Positions 20,901 through 31,357 of a stretch of DNA of 64,000 nucleotides are shown here, piece after piece. Numbering within the stretch: the stretch's first letter is position 1; each line of letters begins with the position of its first letter. Under the pieces are notes generated by a model. The model ran no database searches, was not told the origin of the DNA, and was given only the letters and a program-made list of their open reading frames with translations. The position numbers and the translations under genes were made by a program. Source of the DNA: Roridomyces roridus (taxonomy: Eukaryota > Basidiomycota > Agaricomycetes > Agaricales > Mycenaceae); NCBI GenBank assembly GCA_029378245.1, contig JARKIF010000009.1, forward strand, positions 558,001-622,000, in the 5' to 3' direction.

Positions 20901-23900
20901 TGCAGTGGAGACCTCGACGCATTGAGATTTCGTCATTGCGATTCAGAAGAAAGAGCCTAATGGCATCAAAGGTCCGTCCTTCCTCTAGGTGGACCTCGGC
21001 TGCTTCCGAGAAACGTCCCAGCGACTCGAGGAGCGTCGCGTGAGCCATATCGAGACCACGTTCTTCGAGATATTCCAATGCCTCTTCATATGTCGGAAAC
21101 AACGCGTTGGCTTTCCTTGAGAGTTGATGAGCGACCGAATCTTTGACCGCAAAAGGCGACATACTCGAGTTTCTGCTCCTTGAAGTAATAAAGTCTGGCG
21201 ACGTTGGTGACATTGTTGACCACTTCGGGTCGGATTTCGTCTTTGTGATGCTTGAGGAGATCAACGGCGTCGTCAAAGTGCCCGAGTTTCCGATAAAGCT
21301 CTGTCGACCGAGTATACTCCTTGGCTTCCTTGTAAGTCTGCGCCGCTTTGAGGTCGTCGCCAGCGTCCTCAAAACACTCTGCCGCGATCCTGAAATACGG
21401 GATGGTATGCTCCTCTCTCGCACAATCGACGAACGCATTGGCGGCAGCCAGAAATGCCGTCTTTCTGGCTTCGATGGCTTTACGGCTCGTACCCCCGGAA
21501 GATTTCCTCGCCTCTTGTCGCAAATAATACGCTCCAGCCATTGCGGCTTCCCGCGGACGCCGGGCTCTGTCGAAACAGTGCTTGGATTGCTGATACCGTT
21601 TGTTTGCAAACAACTTTCTGCCTTGTTCTTCCCATTCGGTGGCTGGCGAAAGCTTAGAGTGTATCATCATGAGACTGATTTGCACATACTAGTGGATGAT
21701 ATTGCCAAACGAGGCGTATCTGTGCCTGGTGTGCAGTTTTGAATTTCATCCCTGCTTGTCCACAACACCTGTATACGCATGAGGGCGACACTGGGAAAGA
21801 GAAATAAAGAAGCCAACCCGCATGGGTTCTCCCTTGGCGGACGTATCGGCTAACCACACGTTATTGCGTGCCCTTGTTATGGCAACGTACAGGAACTTGA
21901 GCTGTGGACGGTTTCAGACGACTTCAGCCACAACAAAAGTCTCCTCACCTCGACGCACACCCCAGCATGGCGTAGTTCGTCAAATAGAGGCGCCGGAACA
22001 TTGCTTTGCTTCTTGTCAAGTGCATTGAGCACAACACGCCATTGACTTTCTCCTACTGTCGAATCCTCGAAGAAGTTGTAGAGCAAAACCTTTGATAAAT
22101 CGTCGCTTCAGTAGCCTTGCAAGACAAGGCGAGGAATGACCTACATCGTTGAATTCTGCCAATCGAGTCAGAGTTAGGGGTCAAGAGCGGAATGCCTACC
22201 TACTCACCTAAACCTTTACTCTCCGTCAAAGTCATGATTAAACCGATGTCCCCAACCTGCGATTGGTCAGCTCTTTTTCTGAGAATTGCCAGATTCACGG
22301 ACCTGTTCGCGCAACTTGTCCCTGGCTCGGTCATCGCGAACAAGAATGCCTGGCAAGTAACATTGGTTAGTAGTGTCCTCGATTGAGAGACATCGGATCA
22401 AAATGCGATCCGAACTGTGGCCTCACACTGCTGGGCACCGAACTCGATGTAACTCCCTCTGATGCACATTCAGCGACAACCTCCCGAGCCAGGCAACAAA
22501 CGCAACTCACTCTTTGTCTCCAAAGAGGAACTGCTCGTATTGGACATCATCCTGGTCGAAACCGGTGAAGAAAACTGAACAAAATAGATTTCAAGCATCC
22601 AGAACGTGTTGCGAGCAGCTCACCTGGACGAAGCCCGTCGACTGTTCCTCGCTCTCGCTCAAGCACGTCAATGGCGTTGGGCCAAAACCTGGTGATGACC
22701 TGCAAGAAAATCAACAGGACTGTCCACAGAGAATCCTTCGACATCCAAACCTCGATGACAGTGTGGGCGCAGTTGACAATCCCCGCATGAGATCGGTAGT
22801 TGACCGTGAGCTGGAAAGTCTTAGGCACCCATGTCGGTTGGTGGTACGACTCCGACGGTCTGGACGTCTCGATTCGTCTTTGCTAAGGATGACGATCAGA
22901 ACCGGAGGAAACTGATGGCAAAACAATTACTTCAACGCGAAATTGGAAGGCCTTCAATTCATTGAAGCGGAAAGAGCTTCCCACGCTAATCGTTTGGGCG
23001 GTATCCCCAGCCCAGAAGAGGCCATTCGGATTTTGGCATATAGCACGCAAAGCGAGAGAATCGACCAACATCAGATCTTGGACCTCATCCACGTAACTTG
23101 TATGATATCAGCAAAAAGGAGGGGAAAATTAAAGAGGGGCACTCACACGTAATCCACTTTCCTCCCAGGGACTCCTCCCCGCCGCTTGAAATACCGCAGG
23201 ATAGCATGCGTCCGGTCCGCAGCATCGACATCCCCAAATTCCCTCTTCAAACTCAAGTACGATTCAAAAAGCGTATAGATCTGCTCTCGACGACCGGCGA
23301 ACGTCGACTGCGTCCGTTCGCTGAGATTCATGTACGCGTCTCGATCCAAGTACGTCAAGGACGAATTGCCTGTCAGAGTCTCCTCGGAACCCATGATGAC
23401 GCCTGCAAATCATCAATAAGGAGAACCAACCTCGGCGCCAGCGTACCCATAAATTCACTGAAGGCCATGGACGGATCAATTCCTTTAGTCAAGATCTGCG
23501 AAAAATGCGCCCAATAGTGTTGCAGAAACCTGTCGTAGGTAAGTTTCTGCCGCCCCACAAGTTGTTGCTCCGGGCCAGTCCCATCCACTGAAGGGGTCAC
23601 CACCAGATCTGAAGACGACTCGGCTGCCATATCGTTCTCCAGCATCCCACACAGCTGTATATGATGGTCAATCTCCAGTGGTGTACCAAAAACCAATAAA
23701 CTGACCCTGTCGAACGTGAGGAACAACGGGAAGTGATGCTCCCTCAACTCGCTCCATCTTTCAGGGAGGTCCTTCCTCCACGCCTCGTCATCAATATCAA
23801 CAAGGGCATTCGTCGCGGTCTTTGCTTTAACCGCCTTCAAGTTCTCCGCATCACCGTTGGAGTCGTTATTCGTGACAGCAGCAGGCTTGTAACCGGCCGA

Positions 23901-26055
23901 GAGCTTGTCATAATGCTCCTCCACCTTCTCAGCTAGGATGCGCGACTGCGTGACAAAGAGTTGGCGACGCTTCGGGAGCGCCTCTCTGTCCTTGGCCGAG
24001 TCTAGTTCTTCCTTGGAAAACACGTAGTCGGCTTCGACTAGGAGGATCTTATAAAGCATCGTTGTGGTCTTTCTTTGGGCAAGAGGTTAGGTCGTCGGAA
24101 AGACAAAACGGAAGGAGTGCCTTACCCTGTCCCACTTCGGCCTAGCACATAGCAGGAGTTTGGATGCTCTATAATCTCTTGCTCTTGCGGTCTGAGTCGG
24201 GTCAACAACACAAGCGTTAAAGAAGACGAGAACGGAGACGCACGAAACCTGCAACACGAACGCAACATCTAGCTCCTCGATGATGCTCTTGAGCAAAGGC
24301 TGCGACATTGGGTCACTTGCAGCTGTATCCTCTGGCGAAAACCACGTACCTGAGAGAAGTGCACCGATTTCAACAGGAGAGACTGCATCTACAGAGCTAG
24401 TCAGCGAACTGCGGAATATATGCACGCTTGCATACCTGTTCCAAATCGTCTGGCGGCAAGTCCGGGGCACATCCAGTCGGCAACGAGCGCACTTCCGCCG
24501 GAGCAGGGAACGTCCCGGGGGAGAAGACATGGTCGCCCTGATTGTGTGGTGTTGTCCGGAAGATACACCGGTCCTTGTACTCCTTTCCCTTCTTCGCCAA
24601 CTCGGCACCCATCGTGTCCCAAAAGCTGACCCGCCCGATCTGTGCGTGTGTGTATACACCGAAAATCCTAATTGCTTGGTGTTCGGTCTGGGGAGAGACT
24701 AGTTGGAATCTGGATTCTGCACCAGGAACGGAACATACTATGGAGTCGTAGGCGGGCACGCAGTCGATTTGATACTTCAAAAACGGGTCAAATATTTCTC
24801 CGGCACAAGAAGGAAGAGGCTCACCACAAGACGCAAATCCCCTGTCATCTTTGCTTCATAAATGGGAATGTCGACATGGTGGCCATTGAGTCGCTTCTGG
24901 TTATCTGGCGAAAAGTGCCCGTTGGAAAGTTCCCTGGCTTGTTCGTCAATTCCAGACGCCGTCGCGACCAAAAAAGTCTTACCGTATCTTCTTGAGAATG
25001 ATACGGAATATTTTGGCATCGCGCCGTCTAAAGTCACGCAAATCCCTCTCTCCCCGCGGAGAAATGTTGATCGACCACCCGCCAAAACCGGTAGCACTGT
25101 CGCAGTACAACCGTGCACTGACAACAATTCAATGGCAAGCTCTGAGCTGAACAACTGAATTACTCACAACTTCATCACCTGTGACCCGTTGTAGCCACCC
25201 TCTTCGCGGTCGCTTGGGACTGTCTCTGAGGCTGTCGTGGGTGGCGGCTCATTTTTGGCCACTTCTCGACGTTCATTCTGAGGAAGTACGATTGTGTCTT
25301 TTGCAAGACAAGCCGCATGTATAGAATTCTTCAGTTCCGGGTCGTGAAGAGCCTTCAAATAACCCTAATATCCTGTTTGAATAGACGCAATCAAAGTTGA
25401 ACGAGCCACACACCTCCATGATTTTCTTCTGGCTACTCAAGATGAGACTGGCCGCCGATTTCGCTTCCTCCGGATCCTGGTCCTCCGGGACGGGAATCTG
25501 AAGACGCTCGAATGGACCTGGATCCAACGGGGCCTTGGCTTGCGCCGCGGCGCGCCTCGCCTGCTTCATCTGCTTTTGGCTCATCTTGAGATTCGGAATA
25601 GGTTCGATGTAAGTGATCCTAGGGATGAGAGCGGCGAGTGTCTCGGGCGCGTCTTTGACGAGCTGGCGCAAGTGCGTCTGGCGTTCAACACCGTTCAGAG
25701 TAGTAATTGGGATGAATTGAAAGTAAGCAGAGAGGTCGGATAGGATTCTCTGCATGTAGGATGAGATGAACTCGTCTGGCGTGTCGGGGAATCGGGTCAG
25801 AATCCATTCTGCGTCAATGCCTGCCAGCACAAGTTAATCGCGAGCCTCGGTCTTTCTTGGAAAAGACGTACAAGAAAGAGCGAGTCTCAGGACCTCTGGC
25901 CGTTCTCGCGAAACGAGCCACTCGAAGATGACATTGGCATTGTCCGTATTGGCGAGCAGGATACCCTGGAACTTGAGGGCGGCCTGCTTGATGTCCTTGA
26001 CGGAGGTGAGAGACTGAAACAAGTCTGGAGGATACGGTGGCGAGTCTGTGGGCAT
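17970..26055 (-). CDS. Giant UvrD/SF1 helicase-like protein, TRANK1 type
   Basis: An 8-kb gene with many short introns, starting MPTDSPPYPPDLFQSL. After a helical N-terminal part, the spliced frame gives the Walker A box YVLGRSGTGKTTTMLYK (about 24050-24155, split by an intron), Walker B YVDEVQDLML (about 23060-23100), GDTAQTI, LTVNYRSH (about 22800), TLTESKGL (about 22210) and YVAITRARNNVWLAD (about 21860-21900). This is the motif set of superfamily 1A helicases. TPR-like helical repeats follow (21090-21690: FDRARRPREAAMAGAYYL, AAECFEDAGDDLKAAQTYKE), then a CCCH-like finger (C-x8-C-x4-C-x3-H, about 20220-20270), an IQ-like motif (AVLIQRAFRRVHKRV, about 18560-18610) and a basic C-terminus. 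The fold matches TPR/ankyrin protein TRANK1 and its large fungal relatives; the substrate is unknown. I found no ankyrin repeats. Confidence 0.8.
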
Positions 26056-26233
26056 TTCGTGCCACTGTCAAGAAAGAGGTCGAGAAGAGGGGACAAAGGC
26101 GGGGCACGCGGCCATTCAATTTAGGTTTAGGGAACGCGGCGCGTATACATATGTCAACAACGCGTGGAATTAGGTAAAATACATCGCACAAAGCACACCG
26201 AAAGCAATACAAGCAAGAAAATCCAACTAAAAC

Positions 26234-28749
26234 CTAATTCCAATTGCCACCCCACCACCTGCGTACTCTCTCCCCACCATGCTCATCATACTCTGCCCTC
26301 GTCACACCAACATTCTCAAACTCCTCCGTCTGCGCAAAGCGCGCCATACCCCTCCACGCGTCTGCACTCACATCTGCCGCCTGCGAGATATTGATCCCCA
26401 TCTCTGGAGGGAGAATCGGACGTAGCGTCGCATGAAGCCGCGGAACGAGTCCGGTCAGCTGCGAGGGGCCACCTGTCAGAAACACATTCTACAATCTCAT
26501 CAGATAAGAGTCAATCGTAGCGATAATCGCACAAACCTTGACGAGCCGCTCCTTCTCCCCATCACTAAACCTCGCAAGGACATTCTGCACAACCTCTCCA
26601 ATTCCCGCAGAATCCACACCGGCCATGGCAGGTGAAAACCACGTCTCGCAGACCCGCCACCGTTCCGTGTTCAGATGAATGCGGCACAAGCCTTCCACGT
26701 TGGTTTCGTCGTACGTAGGCCGCAAAGTCGAGATGAGTTCCGAGCGCTTCGAAGCAAGCGAGGCATGCGTGTGCTGCGGGGTGAAGGACGGGTCGTGTGC
26801 GAGCAGTTTTTGCTCAATCATCGCCAACTGCGACATGTCCTCCTCCTCATCTGATGAGGGTGCTGCTGTGTTCTACGAAAATGGATTAGTCGAGAAGAGC
26901 AAACAACCAAGATGAGACTCACAATCTTGCGATATATCGCCCAGTCCGCATCGTTGGCGCCAAAGGTATCTTCTACTCGGATGTGAATAACAGAGAATGA
27001 AAAAAGGAAATCACCAACCACCCCCGCCCTTCCGCTTCTTCTTTGGTAACCGATCGTCCGCCGCCAGACTGGCAATATTTTTCATACGTGCTTGGGCGGC
27101 AGCACTTTTCCGGTCGCTCAACGCCGCCTTGCGACGCCCACGATCCTTGATTCTCGTCATCAAGACCTGCAACGAGTTAGCCATCGAAAGCATAGACAGA
27201 AGAAACTCGCCTCCTGTTCATTACGCATCTTCCGCACCCACCCACCTAAATCTCCCTGCCGCTCCTCCTCCTCCTTCCGATCCTCCTTGTCACGCTCCTC
27301 CTTCTCTCGCTCCTTCTCCTTCCTAGCTCGGGCACGAGCCTCGAATCCTGCCTTTAGTAGCTTCTGCTTTTTCTTTTCCTTCAGACCATCTTCGTCCAGC
27401 TACGAATTTGTTAGCACGAGACGATGAGTAACGCCGTGAACCTCACATCGGCATCTGGCACATCCACCAGAGGGAAGCTCGGCTCCTCTGCATCCTCACC
27501 ATCTGCCGCAGCCTCTTTCTTCCGCGCCTTTTTGAGATCACTCTCAAGCTTTTTGATCGCGTCATCGAGTCCTGAATCGTCGTCGAAACCCTCGGTTTGC
27601 AGTTTGTACTGAGAACCGAATCAGTGAATGCAAGAAAATCAAGCATAGAACCCACGGTCCACTCCCGCTTCGTATCCTCTGCCTTGCCCTCCCTCAGATT
27701 CAAAAGATACTGCAAATCTGTCTCTTTTTGCAGCAATTTCTCTGTCCGCATCTTGGCCGCCATCTCCTGCAACTTCCTCCCCTGCTCTCTCCTTCTCTCC
27801 GCAATGCGCTCCAGCTCTTCCGGCGTCTTCTCCTCCTGCACCTGTGCCGAGAAGGGGAATTGGACAATCCGATCCACGGCACGCAGTGCGTCGGGCGAAT
27901 TGAGCGAGCGAAGCAGACTCGTATAGTCCGGTGCGAACTCGCAGAGATTGTGTAGCATCCACTGGGATTGAGCGGAGGTAACGCGGGTGGGGAAGTTTGT
28001 GTATTTGAGTTGTATGAGTTTGAGGAGGTAGTCGGCGGATTGGGCGGCACCCCATGGAATGCGTTTTGCGTGGCTCAAGATACCTTTGCCGTCGAGGATT
28101 GGGATGACCGAGGTGGAGGCGGTGTTGAAGGACAGGACGAGCCCGTCGGCGGAGGGGCTGTTGTTTTGGTAGAAGGACATGACGGAATCGACGCAATAGG
28201 CGACAGAGGGTGCGGCATATAGCTCGAAGAGGAGCTCGGAGGTGACTAGGCAAAGTCAACATAGTTTTTGAGATAATGAGGAAACCTACGCGATCTCGAA
28301 TGCAGTGGCGTGCATAGACGCTCTGTCATGATAATAGGGTGGTCGACGGTGTCGGTGTCGATGCTGAGTCCAATAAACGCGTAGTCTAGCGCATTTTCCT
28401 ACGTCGGTTACTTAGTAGACGGGGAGAGCAGGGAGCGACCCACTAATGCGTCAGAGTTGAGGAGCACATCGCCCTCCCAGGGTGTTCGCGCTTGAATACG
28501 AGCACCACCCTCGACATCAACGCCGTCACCGAATAACAGTAGAGGCTTGTTGGTCCGCCGTTCTTTGTATTTCGCGACGATGTTCAGACCTGAGCGCGGC
28601 GATTCAGACGTGGCAAAGCCGTAGCGCAGGTTGGTAGAGCCGTTGTCGATGACCAGCGGTGTCCGCGCAGAACGGTGCTCGTCATACGAATTTGGGGGCG
28701 GGGGCAGCGCTGGGGGAGCAGGAGATGGCATACGCGTGACAGCCTCCAT
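26234..28749 (-). CDS. ARP5: Actin-related protein Arp5, INO80 complex subunit
   Basis: Arp5 works with Ies6 in the INO80 nucleosome remodeller. The actin fold is split: TPLVIDNGSTNLRYGFA (phosphate loop 1), KPLLLFGDG, IIMTERLCTP and ADGLVLSFNTASTSVIPILD come first. A long charged insert follows (ERIAERRREQGRKLQEMAAK, then Lys/Glu-rich stretches and RLPKKKRKGGGG). The end has VFLTGGPSQLTGLVPRL, AWRGMARFAQ and the terminal RRWWGGNW. A large charged insertion inside the actin fold is the hallmark of Arp5. About eight short introns occur. An in-frame GTG 24 bp upstream is not a start; ATGs at 28749 or 28731 are both possible. Confidence 0.9.
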
Positions 28750-29281
28750 CGTGGCGAGAAAGGTGCAGCGCACGAACGAGACAGTGAGGTCGTGAGCTAG
28801 TCGCTGGTAGTACGATCACCTGCTATTGATGCTGATGTCGACGCGTCGCAGATGGAGACTCATTCATGGACGAGCAAGCGCGCAGAATAGGGACGAGCAA
28901 TGTCTACAAGCACTACAAAAATACACGGTTCCGAAGTGTACATGTACAGGGTATATTTCTAAAGAATATAGGGTATAGAAAGAAGTCTAGAGCTTGCACA
29001 GTGTAAGAACGGGAGCATATAGGGAGTAGAGGAGTAACTCACGAGAAAGAAATGGTCGAGTGCTGTCTGTAGTCTTGAGAAGGAAGGGAAGAAGGGAAGA
29101 AAATCTGAGAGCGCGTCAGGAGCAGAACGAAACAATTAGAGAAACAACCCACGAAGAAGGAACGAACGAGCACTGAGTCCATATCCGAAGGAAGTAGAAC
29201 ACCGAGAAGGTTCTAAACGCGGGTGAGAAACAACATGCAAGAAGCTGGAGAGGAACTCACGATAATGAGAAACGGGCATGC

Positions 29282-31198
29282 CTACATGTGCTTGCCATTG
29301 ATGATACGAGGACCCAAGCCAGGGTGGCGAACACCGAGAGCAAAGGCGATGGTGCGCTTGCCGGCATCACCAACAACGGGGCGCCCTCGGGCGGGGCCAA
29401 CGGGGGCGGGAGCAGGAGCGGCACTGCGAGCAGGAACGGTGTTGTGAGCCGGAACGGTGTTGTTGCGAGCAGGAGTCGGGTTGCGAGCAGGAGTCGGGTT
29501 GCGAGCAGGAGTCGGGTTGCGAGCAGGAGTCGGGTTGCGAGGAAGAGTCGGGTTGCGAGGAGCAGGGTTGCGAGCAGGAGCCGGGCTGCGAGGAGCAGGA
29601 ACTGTGCTGCGAGGAGGAACGGTGCTGCGAGGAGGAGCCGGGCGAGGCGCATGGTTGGCAAAGTCGCCACGGTTCACGGGTGGCTGAACAGGCCGAAGAG
29701 GAGCCCGCTCGGGGTAGACGCGGTAGGCCCGACGAGGTGGGTGGCTCTTGACCGTGTTGGCGGTGGCAGGTCTCCTTGGGGGCTGAAGCAGTTCCGCGGG
29801 TTGGGTAGCCCACATACTGGACTCTAAACCGCCGCGCCCGAACTCGTCCTTCTTGTCTTGAATCGTTTTCACCATGGGGAGCTGGGGAGGTGGTGCTTTT
29901 ATGCTCGTCTCCGAGCCCAAGTCGACCTTGTTTCTGTCCGTGCTAGGGGTCTCCTCGACCTTGACGAGTGTCTTGGGGTACTTGAGAGACTTTGGGTACC
30001 TGAATGCAGCCAAGGCCATTCGGAACGGGATTGAGCGGGTAGCGCGGTAGTTCTCCTTCTTCGCGGTGTTGCCGACACGGTTGGATATGGAATGGGCAGG
30101 AATGGTTATCAAAAGCGCTGCGTATTGGAAGAGCAGCCCGAGACAACGAATGGCAAAGAATGGTGCAAGGACGCAAAAGCGAGTGGCTCTTGCTACGAGC
30201 ACCACGGTCATGGTCCATGAACGTCGAACCAAAAGGGAACCGAAAACTCGAATTACGAGAGCCAATGTCGAGATGCTGTTCACGGCGAACCAAATCGGGA
30301 GGACGACGAAACGAGCCAGAGCGATCGCCGACGCTCCAACATAGAATGCTGTGAGGACGCAAAAGCCAGTGGCTCTTGCTACGGAAACCGTGGCCGCGAT
30401 CCAACAACGTGAAACGAAACGAGAACCGGAAGCTTGAATTGCGAGGGCCAATGTCGAGATGTTGCTCACGGCGAGCCGAATGGCAAGGACGACGAAACGA
30501 GCCAGGGCGAGGGCGCAAACGATTGTCGACGCTGTAACATAGAATGGTGCAAGCACGCAAAAGCGGCTGGCTCTTGCTATGAAAACCGTGACCGCGATCC
30601 AGGAACGCCAGACGAAACGAGGACCGAAAGCTCGAATTGCGAGGGCCAATGTCGAGATAACGGTCAAGGCGAACCAAATCGGAAGGATGACGAAACGAGC
30701 CAAGGCGAGGGCGCAGCGAACGAATGTCGACGCTCCAAAGGAGACCACCTGCCCCGTCCTCGACGCCACGAAGAGCCCGCCATGTACTGCAGCGAGCAGA
30801 CTGCGACCCGTCAATGCATTCACAGCCTCCCAACCACCCTGGATGACGACGGCGACGGCGAGAATGAGCCGGGTCGTCGCGGTAACTGAGGTCCAATAGA
30901 TGAGACCGGACAACTTGACGATGATCTGGACCGTGAACCGGACGGGAGGGGAGAGGAGGGCGAGACGGGGGAGGAGGAGGATGAGGATGTCGAGGACGAA
31001 CAGGTTGGCGCAGACGAGCACCAAAACGACGATGGAGGGCGAGACGGCTAAAACGTCCTTGACGGTGACGAATTGGGCGAATTGGAGCTGAGCGAGGGCG
31101 GCGAGAACCAGCACGCCCGTGCAGAAGCCGAGGACGAAGACGAAGACGGTGTGCATTGGAGTGCTGGGGGTGCTGGGGAGCGAGATGGAGGAAGACAT
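29282..31198 (-). CDS. Multi-pass membrane protein with internal repeats and Pro-rich tail, intact copy
   Basis: A 638-residue single-exon frame from ATG 31198. Residues 1-140 form several hydrophobic segments (MHTVFVFVLGFCTGVLVLAA; LAVSPSIVVLVLVCANLFVL). Then come three direct repeats of about 63-66 residues, each with ALARFVVLPIWFA, ISTLALAIR, a W, and VARATRFCVLAPFYV. The last 250 residues are disordered, basic and Pro-rich, with a six-residue repeat PARNPT near the end. No family was recognised. The gene is duplicated at 44682-48462, where it is broken. Good splice-like signals lie downstream of the stop in both copies, so the 3' UTR may be spliced. The codon run after the stop gives no conserved extension. 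Confidence 0.6.
   Translation of the reverse strand: MSSSISLPSTPSTPMHTVFVFVLGFCTGVLVLAALAQLQFAQFVTVKDVLAVSPSIVVLVLVCANLFVLDILILLLPRLALLSPPVRFTVQIIVKLSGLIYWTSVTATTRLILAVAVVIQGGWEAVNALTGRSLLAAVHGGLFVASRTGQVVSFGASTFVRCALALARFVILPIWFALTVISTLALAIRAFGPRFVWRSWIAVTVFIARASRFCVLAPFYVTASTIVCALALARFVVLAIRLAVSNISTLALAIQASGSRFVSRCWIAATVSVARATGFCVLTAFYVGASAIALARFVVLPIWFAVNSISTLALVIRVFGSLLVRRSWTMTVVLVARATRFCVLAPFFAIRCLGLLFQYAALLITIPAHSISNRVGNTAKKENYRATRSIPFRMALAAFRYPKSLKYPKTLVKVEETPSTDRNKVDLGSETSIKAPPPQLPMVKTIQDKKDEFGRGGLESSMWATQPAELLQPPRRPATANTVKSHPPRRAYRVYPERAPLRPVQPPVNRGDFANHAPRPAPPRSTVPPRSTVPAPRSPAPARNPAPRNPTLPRNPTPARNPTPARNPTPARNPTPARNNTVPAHNTVPARSAAPAPAPVGPARGRPVVGDAGKRTIAFALGVRHPGLGPRIINGKHM
29464..29560 (-). 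repeat. 18-bp minisatellite coding for PARNPT
   Basis: Five or so tandem copies of gcgagcaggagtcgggtt (plus strand) encode the hexapeptide PARNPT and variants (LPRNPT). The duplicated gene has an equivalent array at 44864-44960 with a different number of PARNPT and LPRNPT units. Confidence 0.75.
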
Positions 31199-31357
31199 AA
31201 AGTCGAGAGAGGAAAGTCACAGTCACAGTCACATTATAAGCAGAATCACGCGTTGTTGTGGTCAGTTTACGCGTCGTTTGGCTCACATCAACGTGCCTCG
31301 AATACATGTGCCGGGTTGCTACACTCTAACAATACTGTACACGGTCTATACCGCTGG

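Larger units (their letters stand above)
28895..31303. repeat. Segmental duplication, copy 1
   Basis: This block contains the membrane-repeat gene plus about 390 bp of 3' flank and about 105 bp of 5' flank. It is repeated with only scattered differences at 44303-48564, in the same orientation and about 15 kb away, apart from the transposon inserted there. Similarity starts near caagcactacaaaaatacac and ends near caacgtgcctcga. Confidence 0.8.

Noticed and set aside
29464..29560. A CRISPR-like array
   Set aside because: Units are contiguous 18-mers without spacers, lie in a coding frame, and the genome is eukaryotic.
29288..29827. Long plus-strand Arg/Ser-repeat frame (and a parallel Gln/Ser-rich minus frame) through the minisatellite
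   Set aside because: Both are shadows of the 18-bp repeat coding for PARNPT; the -638-residue frame has the conserved membrane segments and a proper ATG.
29943..31307. A 454-residue minus-strand frame rich in His, Arg and Pro
   Set aside because: It is the shifted frame of the membrane-repeat gene; its repeats mirror that gene's internal repeats and it has no domain of its own.
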